Positions 1-5,836 of a stretch of DNA of 5,836 bases are shown here, in pieces. The stretch is from JBEBBU01 sp041158225 (GTDB lineage: Bacteria; Pseudomonadota; Gammaproteobacteria; Methylococcales; Methylococcaceae). The notes under the pieces are model-generated. The model had not been told where the DNA came from. It searched no databases and was given only the letters and a program-made list of their open reading frames with translations. The first letter of the stretch is position 1. Every line of letters starts with the position of its first letter. The position numbers and the translations under genes are program-made. The DNA lies in NCBI GenBank assembly GCA_041158225.1, contig JBEBBU010000105.1:1-5836 (forward strand). Reading direction: 5' to 3'.

Positions 1-1507
1 TTTCCATGTCAGCCAGTTCATTTTTGCCGGATTTGGCCAGATCGGTCGTATGACGTGCCACCACCTTTACATCGCTCATGGTATCCAGCAGTTCATTGGC
101 GGTATCGGCAATTTCGCGGGAAGCTGCAGCGATCTGTTTGGTCGTGGCACCAAGGCCAGCCACTTCCTCTCCCTGGGCATGAGTCATCACGGTCAGGGTA
201 TTGGAAGTGGATACCAGTTCGGCGGTGGATTTCTGTACCTGTCCGACCAGTGAGTTTAGATAACGCGTCATGCGGTCCAGTGCCCTGAGCAGTTTGCCTG
301 GCTCATCATCAGCAGTAGTATCCGTGAGCTCAACGGTCAGGTCACCTTCGGCGACTGTTTCGGCTGTTTTCAGGGCTCTGGCAATAGGGCGCGAGATGGA
401 GCGGCTGACAAAAACGGCGGCCAGTGCTGTGAACAGCAGAATGGTCAGAAACAGCCAGTTGATGGCTTTGCGCTGTTGCTCGATAGGCAGCAGCGCTTCA
501 TTTTTGTCTATCTGTACCATCATCCCCCAGCGGAATGATGGCAGATAAGTCCATGCCGCAAAAACTTCCTTGCCATGGATATCCTGGATGATACCGAATC
601 CCTTGTCGCCCAGCACGGCGCGGTAAATGCCAGTGTCTGATGTCTGCGGGTTGTCTTCTGCCAGCTGGATTTTAAAGCTGGCGCTTGGATTGTCGCGCAT
701 TGGCGCCACGATACCCAGATAAGGCTGATTGATACCAATAGCGTGCCCGTTCTCATCAATCAGTGGTTTGCCATTCTGTTCGGCCTTGTGCCACATGCGC
801 CGTGCCACCAGCGTCTGGCCGGTAGCACCCAGCGCAGTCGAATCGGTCACTGCTTCAAAAACCTCAGGCGTACAGATCTGCAGAACCAGCATGCCAACAA
901 CCTGATTGTCGGCGTCGAACAGGGGCGTTGCCACAAAACCTATGGGTTCGTTATTGCCCGGATAGATATAAAAATCAGAAATTTCAGCTTCAAGCAGCGT
1001 ACCGGCACGGCTGACTGCCGCCGCCACAGGGGTTCCATTCAGCGGGCCGGTCCAGAGATTGCCGCCATGCTCAATGGTCTGGTCTGTCTGCCATAGAAAA
1101 TCACCGTTGACGGAGAATATAATCAGATTATCAAACCCGGTATTCTCAGTCATACTTTCTATGGGTTTTTGCAGTTTGAGCAGTTCCTCATGCTCATGAG
1201 CATAGCGGACGGGGTCATTCCTGAACTTCTGCATGCCCACGGCAAGACCGGAAAGAAGCGGCGTTCTGCCAAGCACATTGGCGACGCGGGTACGCTCGTA
1301 GGCGTAGTCTTCCATGTGCTCGGATTTGTGCTTGGCAATGAAGATGAGCTCCTGCTGCACCCGGCTTTTCAGACTCTCAGTGTAGATGCTGTCCATGATG
1401 AGATTCAACAGCATGGCCGGTACCAGTGCCATCAGTACAAACCAGAACAGAATGCGTCCGGCAATGCCCTTGGACAGTATGGGTATGTAAGCAGACCAGC
1501 GTTTCAT
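1..1507 (-). CDS. Membrane receptor: periplasmic sensor, HAMP, start of MCP-like signalling region (3' end outside window)
   Basis: An open frame runs from an ATG at 1507 to the left window edge (502 codons visible), so the C-terminus is missing. Translation shows a hydrophobic helix at about residues 16-37, a periplasmic region of about 310 residues, a second membrane helix at about 349-367 (WLFLTILLFTALAAVFV), a HAMP segment at about 368-420 (SRPIARALKTAETVAEGDL, then LLRALDRMTRYLN) and the beginning of an MCP-type coiled coil (TTKQIAAASREIADTANELL). The size of the periplasmic region, with sheet-like stretches such as DNLIIFSVNGDFLW, GFVATPLFDADNQVVGMLVL and GKEVFAAWTYLPSFRWGMMVQ, fits a double-CACHE sensor. 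The start codon overlaps the stop of the substrate-binding protein gene (ATGA, 1507-1504), implying translational coupling and a joint function. The hidden output could be a standard MCP hairpin binding CheA/CheW or, given the adjacent STAS gene, a PP2C/SpoIIE-type phosphatase. Receptor architecture is sure; the output is unknown. Confidence 0.9.
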   Translation of the reverse strand, partial: MKRWSAYIPILSKGIAGRILFWFVLMALVPAMLLNLIMDSIYTESLKSRVQQELIFIAKHKSEHMEDYAYERTRVANVLGRTPLLSGLAVGMQKFRNDPVRYAHEHEELLKLQKPIESMTENTGFDNLIIFSVNGDFLWQTDQTIEHGGNLWTGPLNGTPVAAAVSRAGTLLEAEISDFYIYPGNNEPIGFVATPLFDADNQVVGMLVLQICTPEVFEAVTDSTALGATGQTLVARRMWHKAEQNGKPLIDENGHAIGINQPYLGIVAPMRDNPSASFKIQLAEDNPQTSDTGIYRAVLGDKGFGIIQDIHGKEVFAAWTYLPSFRWGMMVQIDKNEALLPIEQQRKAINWLFLTILLFTALAAVFVSRSISRPIARALKTAETVAEGDLTVELTDTTADDEPGKLLRALDRMTRYLNSLVGQVQKSTAELVSTSNTLTVMTHAQGEEVAGLGATTKQIAAASREIADTANELLDTMSDVKVVARHTTDLAKSGKNELADME

Positions 1508-2802
1508 CGCGTCATCAACCTGTTGTCCAGTACGCCACTGTCAGTTCTGGGATTGGCCCACTGTCTGTCCCATCCCAGATAGAGGTCATCAAGATAGTCA
1601 TCCCAGGCCATGCGGCTGCGGGTGCGTGGATAGGGTATGGGACGGATGGGGGAGTCTGCAGACCAGACGATGCTGATCTGGCCATCTCCCCTGATCTGGC
1701 CGATATTGAACGAGCGCCAGGTATGCCGCGTGGAAGAATCTACCGTAATGACACCTTCCGGAGCATTAACACTCTGACCAAGCATGGTGGCATTGACCTG
1801 TGATACTTCGGCGGAATCGGCCTGTTCAACCGAGCGTGCCCACAAATGGACGCTGAAGTAGGCGGCTTCCATCACGTCACTGACCACGCGCTGCTGACCA
1901 TAGCGGTTATGGAAGCGTTGCAGGAAATCCTGGTTTTCCCTGCGCGGAATGGACTGAAAATAGCTCCAGGCAGCGTAGTGGCCGGCAATATCTTCGGGGT
2001 TCATGATGCTCAGTTCGGTTTCACTGACCGATAGTGATACCACTGGGGTGGTTCTGGCGGTCATGCCAGCTTCCCGCAGTTTACGGTAGAAGGCTATATT
2101 GGTATTGTCACTGACCAGCGTGCTCATGATGACATCAGGCTGGGCTTCCTTGATTTTGGCGATCATACGGTCAACATCGGCACTGCCGAATGTCACGTAC
2201 TCTTCGCCTACGATATGGCCTTTCAGTGCCGGGATCTGGTCACGGATGATGGTATTGACACTCCGGGGCCATACATAGTCCGAGCCAATGATAAAGACCT
2301 TGGTGCCCAGATTGTCCAGTGACCATTTGAGGGCAGGGATGATCTGCTGGTTGGGGGCGGCGCCGGTATAAATGATGTTGGGAGAGATTTCCATGCCCTC
2401 ATAGGCCATGGGATAAATCAGCAGGTGGCGGAATTTTTCCACGACTGGCCTGACCATTTTGCGGCTGGCGGAAGTCCAGCAGCCAATCAGGGCATCCACC
2501 TTGTCGTTGACAATCAGCCGTTCGGCTTCCTGGCTGAAGGTAGGCCAGTCCGATGCGCCGTCTGCAACGATGCCTTCCACCCGGCGCCCAAGCAGGCCAC
2601 CACGTTCATTGATTTCCTCAATCGCCAGCAGTTCGGCATCCACAGCATTTTTTTCGCTGGTCGCCATGGGACCCGTCAACGAGTGCAGGATGCCAAGCCT
2701 GATGGGAGGCCGTTTTTCCGGCTTGAACATCATGTAACCGAATGCGGCTACAGCACAAAGAAGCAGTGTGGGTAGGACAAGCTGGGCGGGAGAGCTTTTC
2801 AT
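1504..2802 (-). CDS. UrtA/AmiC-type periplasmic substrate-binding protein without ABC transporter genes beside it
   Basis: This 432-residue protein belongs to the type I periplasmic-binding family that includes the urea-binding protein UrtA and the amide sensor AmiC. Recognisable family blocks are GILHSLTGPMA (37-47), AELLAIEEINERGGLLGR (56-73), DGASDWPTF (81-89), GCWTSASRK (107-115), YTGAAPNQQI (145-154), GSDYVWPR (173-180), MEAAYFSVHLWA (311-322) and APEGVITVD (347-355). The N-terminus has one hydrophobic segment (about 8-26). The only cysteine there (C16) sits in LLLCA, a poor lipobox, so the protein is either Sec-exported or held by an uncleaved anchor. About 43 residues after PIRPIP (390-432; WDDYLDDLYLGWDRQW) extend beyond where UrtA proteins normally end. 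The start lies 1 bp after the STAS stop, and the stop overlaps the receptor start. No permease or ATPase of an ABC system is present, so a sensory role as for AmiC is more likely than import. The ligand (urea, short amide or another small polar compound) cannot be fixed from sequence alone. Confidence 0.9.
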   Translation of the reverse strand: MKSSPAQLVLPTLLLCAVAAFGYMMFKPEKRPPIRLGILHSLTGPMATSEKNAVDAELLAIEEINERGGLLGRRVEGIVADGASDWPTFSQEAERLIVNDKVDALIGCWTSASRKMVRPVVEKFRHLLIYPMAYEGMEISPNIIYTGAAPNQQIIPALKWSLDNLGTKVFIIGSDYVWPRSVNTIIRDQIPALKGHIVGEEYVTFGSADVDRMIAKIKEAQPDVIMSTLVSDNTNIAFYRKLREAGMTARTTPVVSLSVSETELSIMNPEDIAGHYAAWSYFQSIPRRENQDFLQRFHNRYGQQRVVSDVMEAAYFSVHLWARSVEQADSAEVSQVNATMLGQSVNAPEGVITVDSSTRHTWRSFNIGQIRGDGQISIVWSADSPIRPIPYPRTRSRMAWDDYLDDLYLGWDRQWANPRTDSGVLDNRLMTR

Positions 2803-2803
2803 G

Positions 2804-3145
2804 TCAGCTGAACTGGCTCATGTCCTGGTGTATGCTGAAAATCTGGCTGAAGCCACTGATTTCAAATACTTCGCGGACAGCCGGTGCCAGTGCGCACAGA
2901 TCAAGCGTACCGCCGGGGATTTCACGGATCTTCTTGGCTGCCATGAGAAAGCTGCGTAGTCCTGCACTGCTGATATAGTTCATTTCTGTACAGTCCAGAA
3001 TTAACCGGGTATGTCCCTGTTCCAGATGAGCCAGGATACTTTCTTCCAGTGTCTTGGAGCCACTGGCATCCACGCGGCCTTTGAGTGCCAGAACAAGACG
3101 GTTGTCTGAGGAATGGGAGCTGATTTCAAGCATGATGGTTTCCAT
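2804..3145 (-). CDS. Stand-alone STAS protein, anti-sigma factor antagonist type (SpoIIAA/RsbV-like)
   Basis: This is a 113-residue, single-domain cytoplasmic STAS protein. Typical blocks are RLVLALKGRVDASGSKTLEE (16-35), the strand RLILDCTEMNYISSAGLRSF (47-66) and the C-terminal LDLCALAPAVREVFEISG region. ISSAGLR corresponds to the DS[ST]GLG segment of SpoIIAA/RsbV, where a serine is phosphorylated by a cognate kinase; S60 is the equivalent serine here. In partner switching, the unphosphorylated STAS protein binds its partner and a PP2C phosphatase reactivates it. The length is normal for the family. The start is uncertain: the ATG at 3145 has little Shine-Dalgarno match, while the ATG at 3133 (residue 5) is preceded by GGAAA at suitable spacing and gives a 109-residue protein that fits the family better. 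The gene lies 28 bp after the permease, whose tail resembles an RsbW-like domain, and 1 bp before the binding-protein gene. Family assignment is firm; the partner is inferred. Confidence 0.92.
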   Translation of the reverse strand: METIMLEISSHSSDNRLVLALKGRVDASGSKTLEESILAHLEQGHTRLILDCTEMNYISSAGLRSFLMAAKKIREIPGGTLDLCALAPAVREVFEISGFSQIFSIHQDMSQFS

Positions 3146-3173
3146 TGTTCGTGTTCATGATAGACCAAAATGG

Positions 3174-4883
3174 TCAATCCCTGAATGTCAGTTGCAGTTC
3201 GGCGTGATCTTCGCTCACTTCCCTTGATCTGACATGATCAGCCAGTTTGCGCAGTAGATAGCCAGCCATGGTGAGTACTGCGCCTTCATCATTCAGAAAT
3301 TCCTCATGGGATGGCGGAGAGGTAGGCAGATCCAGCGCACCGCCCGCATAGTGCAGTATTACCGAGAAACTGAATTCATCATAGATGGTTTCAATCTCGA
3401 TCTGGTCATTCTTTGAAAGTGAATGATCAATGAGAATTTCAATCGCCTGCCAGGTGGCATTTTCGGCACGGGTCACGACCTCGGGTCGCGCACCCCATGC
3501 GCTTCCCTGACGTTCCAGATAGTCGAGGATTTCATCCCGCTCCGAGAACTTCAGGTCAAATTCATGATGCTTGCGTGTCTGGGATCCAATGCGGAAAAGG
3601 GCGGACAGCAGGATGGCGGTTGTCACCCCCGTAGCCACACCGGACAGGGTAAACAGTTGCAGCACCGGTGGCAGCAGGCGGTAAAACTCTGTCATCGTTT
3701 CATAGCTGATGCCGGTGATGAGACCGATACCTACGGCAATGATTTTCCGGTTGTCCAGAAGCCGTGAGGCAATCATCTGCAGGCCGGCCAGACTGGTGAA
3801 CAGGGCGAGGAAGAGCATCGACGCACCGATCACCGGTTCGGGTACCAGACGCCAGAGTACAAATACCCTGGGGATGAAAGACATGAGAATGAACATTCCA
3901 CCAAGCCACAGGGCAATGATACGGCTGGTACATCCTGTGGCCGCACCCAGTGTGACCGCACCACCACTGGAGGTCAGTGGCAGTCCCTGGGACAGGGAAC
4001 AAAGCAGGTTGGTGATGGCTTCAGCCCTGATGCCGCTGCTTATGGGATGCATGTCCGGTCTTTTCCAGTCAGCATCATTGAAGCGCTGGGCCAGTACCAG
4101 AGCGCCAAATCCATGCAGTGCCAGCACCAGGCCGGTGATGACAAAAGAGGGGATCAGCTCAGGATTAAAGACAAAGGTATGATTCCACACTACGGGCATT
4201 CTGAAGCTGGGCACAGCGGTCAGAGACGCCATGTCAACCGACCAGTCTCCCTTGATCGCATAACTGCAAACCGTACCACCGAGCATTCCTGCAAAAGCAG
4301 AGAACAGGCGCAGCCTGCCTTTGATCCAGACATTGCAGGCAATCATGAGTGTGAGGGTCGTGGCGGCAAGCAGCATGTCATAATTGTCATCGACCATTGC
4401 ATTATGTGCATTGGTGATCATTCTCAGGCCGTTGCCGCCCATGCCAAGCCCCATCAGCAGAATGCTCAGTCCGGCAACTTCCACAGAGAAAATTCCCCTG
4501 AAATGACGGAACAGGAAACTGCAGGCCAGCTGGGTTAAACCGACAACCGACATCATGCCAAACACCAGGCCCATGCCACCATAGCTGGCGGCAAGACTCA
4601 TGGCAGCAAAGCTGGCACTGGTGACCTGTAGCGGGCAGAAGTAGCCGCTACCTGTCCAGCGCCCTCCATAGGCCTGCAGAATGACGCCCAGACCGGCAGT
4701 CATCAGCGTAGATGACATCAGACTCTGAAAGTGATCAGGGCCCAGATTCAGGCTGCTGATGAGCAGTGGCGAGAGTACCAGATACACACCAAGAAAAGAT
4801 AACTGCTGGACCGCGACCATCCAGGCCAGTGTCCAGGGTGGGCGTGCCTCCAGCCAGTAAGTGATGGATTCCGGTTTCCTCAT
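3174..4883 (-). CDS. NCS2-fold (xanthine/uracil permease family) membrane protein with C-terminal RsbW/GHKL-like domain
   Basis: The 569-residue product is a polytopic inner-membrane protein (about residues 18-432) followed by a soluble tail (about 440-569). The NCS2 family is indicated by the WMVAVQQLSFLGVYLVLSPLL first helix, the GLPLTSSGGAVTLGAATG segment (300-317), and VPEPVIGASMLFLALFTSLAG (347-367), which resembles the family signature. Known members are proton or sodium symporters of uracil, xanthine or urate. By-eye alignment to E. coli UraA puts L256, G260 and G308 where UraA has Glu241, His245 and Glu290, so ordinary nucleobase transport is doubtful. The tail has an N-box-like helix (AIEILIDHSL, 480-489), a strand ending YAGGALDLP (512-520) where a DxGxG box would be expected, and AGYLLRKLADHV (540-551), resembling the GLGLxLIxxLADxV motif of anti-sigma kinases. 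Canonical ATP-binding residues look altered. The start lies 5 bp after the carbonic anhydrase stop. Substrate unknown; fold confident, tail assignment moderate. Confidence 0.88.
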   Translation of the reverse strand: MRKPESITYWLEARPPWTLAWMVAVQQLSFLGVYLVLSPLLISSLNLGPDHFQSLMSSTLMTAGLGVILQAYGGRWTGSGYFCPLQVTSASFAAMSLAASYGGMGLVFGMMSVVGLTQLACSFLFRHFRGIFSVEVAGLSILLMGLGMGGNGLRMITNAHNAMVDDNYDMLLAATTLTLMIACNVWIKGRLRLFSAFAGMLGGTVCSYAIKGDWSVDMASLTAVPSFRMPVVWNHTFVFNPELIPSFVITGLVLALHGFGALVLAQRFNDADWKRPDMHPISSGIRAEAITNLLCSLSQGLPLTSSGGAVTLGAATGCTSRIIALWLGGMFILMSFIPRVFVLWRLVPEPVIGASMLFLALFTSLAGLQMIASRLLDNRKIIAVGIGLITGISYETMTEFYRLLPPVLQLFTLSGVATGVTTAILLSALFRIGSQTRKHHEFDLKFSERDEILDYLERQGSAWGARPEVVTRAENATWQAIEILIDHSLSKNDQIEIETIYDEFSFSVILHYAGGALDLPTSPPSHEEFLNDEGAVLTMAGYLLRKLADHVRSREVSEDHAELQLTFRD

Positions 4884-4888
4884 GATAT

Positions 4889-5581
4889 TCAGTCCGCGAT
4901 GGGCATGAATACCGTGCTGTCACTGTCCGAGATCCAGAGATCACCGCTTTCCAGATCAAACCACCATCCGTGCAGCTTGAGTTTCTGCTGCTGCATGGCG
5001 GCCATGACCCAGGGGTAGCCCCGCAGGTTCTGCAGGGTATTGAGTATGGCTGCACGTTCCAGCAGGTAGGGGTAGGCATGCAACTGTTCCAGACTTACCT
5101 TGCGCTTGCCGCTGGCGCTCTGGCTATCCGGGATTTCAATATGGCAGGCGTTATGGGCGATGGACACCCAGTTGCCAATGAACTCGCGTTCAACTTTTTC
5201 TCCGGATTCGATATTCAGCAGCGCCTTGATTCCGCCACAGCGGGCGTGTCCCATGACGATGATGTGACTGACACCAAGGTCGCGGACTGCATATTCAATG
5301 GCAGAGCCTGCGCTGTCATAATGTCCACCGCGCTGGTAGGGGGGGACAAGATTGGCAACATTGCGTACGACAAACAGGTCGCCAGGCTGGGCTCCCATCA
5401 GCAGGGCAGGATCGACCCGTGAGTCGCTACAGCTGATGAGAAGAACTTTGGGGTGCTGGCCTTCTTCCACCAGCGTATGCATCATTTCCGGCTGGTGATC
5501 GTAGAATCTGTCCTTGAACTGCCTGATGGCCTGCAGAAAATGGCCCAGATCACTGGATTCACAACATGCTGTATCGGTCAT
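4889..5581 (-). CDS. Beta-class carbonic anhydrase
   Basis: This cytoplasmic zinc enzyme interconverts CO2 and bicarbonate. The 230-residue length is typical of bacterial beta-carbonic anhydrases. The zinc ligands are C51 (in ISCSDSRVDP), H112 and C115 (in GHARCGGI), and the catalytic Asp-Arg dyad is D53/R55. Other family blocks are GDLFVVRNVANLVPPY (67-82) and SAGSAIEYAVRDLGV (90-104), and the ending HGWWFDLESGDL (204-215) is also typical. No residue needed for catalysis appears missing. The ATG at 5581 is chosen because a GGAAG Shine-Dalgarno sequence lies 7 nt upstream (5593-5589). It is the first gene after a 106-bp gap and is followed 5 bp later by the permease, so it is probably the promoter-proximal gene of the operon. 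It may supply or consume bicarbonate around the membrane protein, or its product balance may be linked to a urea- or amide-type substrate. Enzyme identity is very secure; the reason for its linkage is inference. Confidence 0.97.
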   Translation of the reverse strand: MTDTACCESSDLGHFLQAIRQFKDRFYDHQPEMMHTLVEEGQHPKVLLISCSDSRVDPALLMGAQPGDLFVVRNVANLVPPYQRGGHYDSAGSAIEYAVRDLGVSHIIVMGHARCGGIKALLNIESGEKVEREFIGNWVSIAHNACHIEIPDSQSASGKRKVSLEQLHAYPYLLERAAILNTLQNLRGYPWVMAAMQQQKLKLHGWWFDLESGDLWISDSDSTVFMPIAD

Positions 5582-5687
5582 GGTTCATCTTCCGGTTCTG
5601 GTGATGTTCTGGTACATGCAGAAAACCACCGCTTCCCCTGCCTGTGCAGGGTATACGATGGCTTCTGTACAAGGTGTCGTAATGGCT
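5582..5687 (-). promoter_or_regulatory. Intergenic region, probable promoter and leader of the operon
   Basis: This 106-bp gap is the only noncoding stretch of note and precedes the first gene of a tightly packed five-gene run, so the operon promoter most likely lies here or in the 3' end of the preceding gene. A TATACC element is visible on the minus strand (around 5657-5652), but no good -35 box sits at the right distance, and no sigma-54 GG/GC pair was found. The clear signal is the GGAAG ribosome binding site at 5593-5589. The assignment rests on position rather than on a recognised promoter. Confidence 0.35.
5636..5651. repeat. Short perfect inverted repeat between genes
   Basis: CCCTGC and GCAGGG form a perfect 6-bp stem around a 4-nt loop. 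It lies 36 bp after the stop codon of the preceding gene and 54 bp before the carbonic anhydrase start. Read on the minus strand, a run of four T follows only after about 12 nt, so it is not a canonical intrinsic terminator. It could be a weak terminator, an operator or chance. Confidence 0.3.
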
Positions 5688-5836
5688 TCAGTTCTTTTTC
5701 TGCAGCAGTGGCAGTTCACTGGCGGTTTCAAGATCCATCATCATGATGAGCTGGTCTTCAACCTGCAGGAAACGTGCGGCAGTTGCAGCGGAGGTGGCGT
5801 CCTTGATGCGCGAGAAATATTTGCGCAGCAGGTCAA
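5688..5836 (-). CDS. C-terminal fragment of an unrecognised helical protein (5' end outside window)
   Basis: The last 48 codons of a gene enter from the right edge and end at a TGA (5690-5688). The peptide begins DLLRKYFSRIKDATSAATAA, continues RFLQVEDQLIMMMDLETAS and ends ELPLLQKKN. It is predicted to be helical and amphipathic with no cysteines or obvious catalytic motif. The pattern of a (K/R)YF helix, an ATSAATAARF(L/I)Q(V/L)E segment, a hydrophobic helix and a terminal ELPLL resembles the ends of small conserved hypothetical, often exported, proteins that I recall from gammaproteobacteria. I cannot name it. The reading frame is coherent and the same strand is used as in the downstream operon, but the 106-bp gap suggests a separate transcription unit. 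The fragment is too short to assign a function. Confidence 0.7.
   Translation of the reverse strand, partial: DLLRKYFSRIKDATSAATAARFLQVEDQLIMMMDLETASELPLLQKKN

Noticed and set aside
1191..1202. Perfect 12-bp palindrome TGCTCATGAGCA
   Set aside because: It lies inside the receptor coding sequence over His-Glu-His codons and is explained by codon content; no second copy was noticed.
743..1582. Plus-strand open frames opposite the receptor gene
   Set aside because: The minus-strand frame here reads continuously as a sensor/HAMP receptor; the plus-strand translations have no family features.
1504..2802. Gene as urtA of a urea ABC transporter
   Set aside because: No ABC permease or ATPase genes follow; the neighbours are signalling genes, so the symbol would mislead.
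3163..3175. Small inverted repeat GACC-AAAAT-GGTC at the permease stop codon
   Set aside because: The stem is only 4 bp with no T-run; too weak for a terminator or operator call, and the genes around it look co-transcribed.
3709..4538. Plus-strand open frames of 157 and 163 codons opposite the permease
   Set aside because: They lie antisense to a well-supported membrane protein gene, have low-complexity, non-family-like composition and no ribosome binding context.
3174..4883. SulP-type bicarbonate/sulfate transporter, suggested by nearby STAS and carbonic anhydrase genes
   Set aside because: The helix motifs fit NCS2 (VPEPVIGASMLF and the UraA-like segments), and the C-terminal domain is not a STAS domain.
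4970..5422. Plus-strand open frame of 150 codons opposite the carbonic anhydrase
   Set aside because: It is fully antisense to a gene with intact catalytic motifs; its translation shows no recognisable domain.

Overview
This window is a compact, single-direction gene cluster on the minus strand of what is probably a Gram-negative proteobacterium, most likely a gammaproteobacterium. The basis is moderate GC by eye, inner-membrane and periplasmic architectures, and protein sequences that read like gammaproteobacterial homologues. No RNA gene, insertion sequence, CRISPR array or phage gene is visible. Coding density is very high: the only stretch without a gene is about 106 bp.

Layout in transcription order (right to left): (1) the 3' end of an unrecognised short helical protein (5836-5688); (2) a 106-bp intergenic gap that probably holds the operon promoter; (3) a complete beta-class carbonic anhydrase (5581-4889); (4) 5 bp later, a 569-residue permease of the nucleobase/xanthine-uracil (NCS2) fold with an extra cytoplasmic C-terminal domain resembling a degenerate RsbW-type GHKL ATPase (4883-3174); (5) a stand-alone STAS protein of the anti-sigma-factor-antagonist type (3145-2804); (6) 1 bp later, a UrtA/AmiC-type substrate-binding protein (2802-1504); (7) overlapping it by 4 bp, a membrane receptor with a large periplasmic sensor, HAMP domain and the start of an MCP-like signalling helix, cut by the left window edge (1507-1).

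Tight spacing and stop/start coupling argue that genes 3-7 are one operon. The set combines an extracytoplasmic ligand binder, a transmembrane receptor, a STAS switch protein, a transporter carrying a kinase-like domain, and a CO2/bicarbonate enzyme. My reading is a transporter-linked, partner-switching-like signalling module: ligand captured by the binding protein is sensed by the receptor, and the STAS protein relays to or from the permease tail. The permease appears to lack the substrate-binding glutamates known in UraA, and the tail lacks canonical ATP-binding residues, so both may have altered functions. The families are well supported; the circuit is inference.
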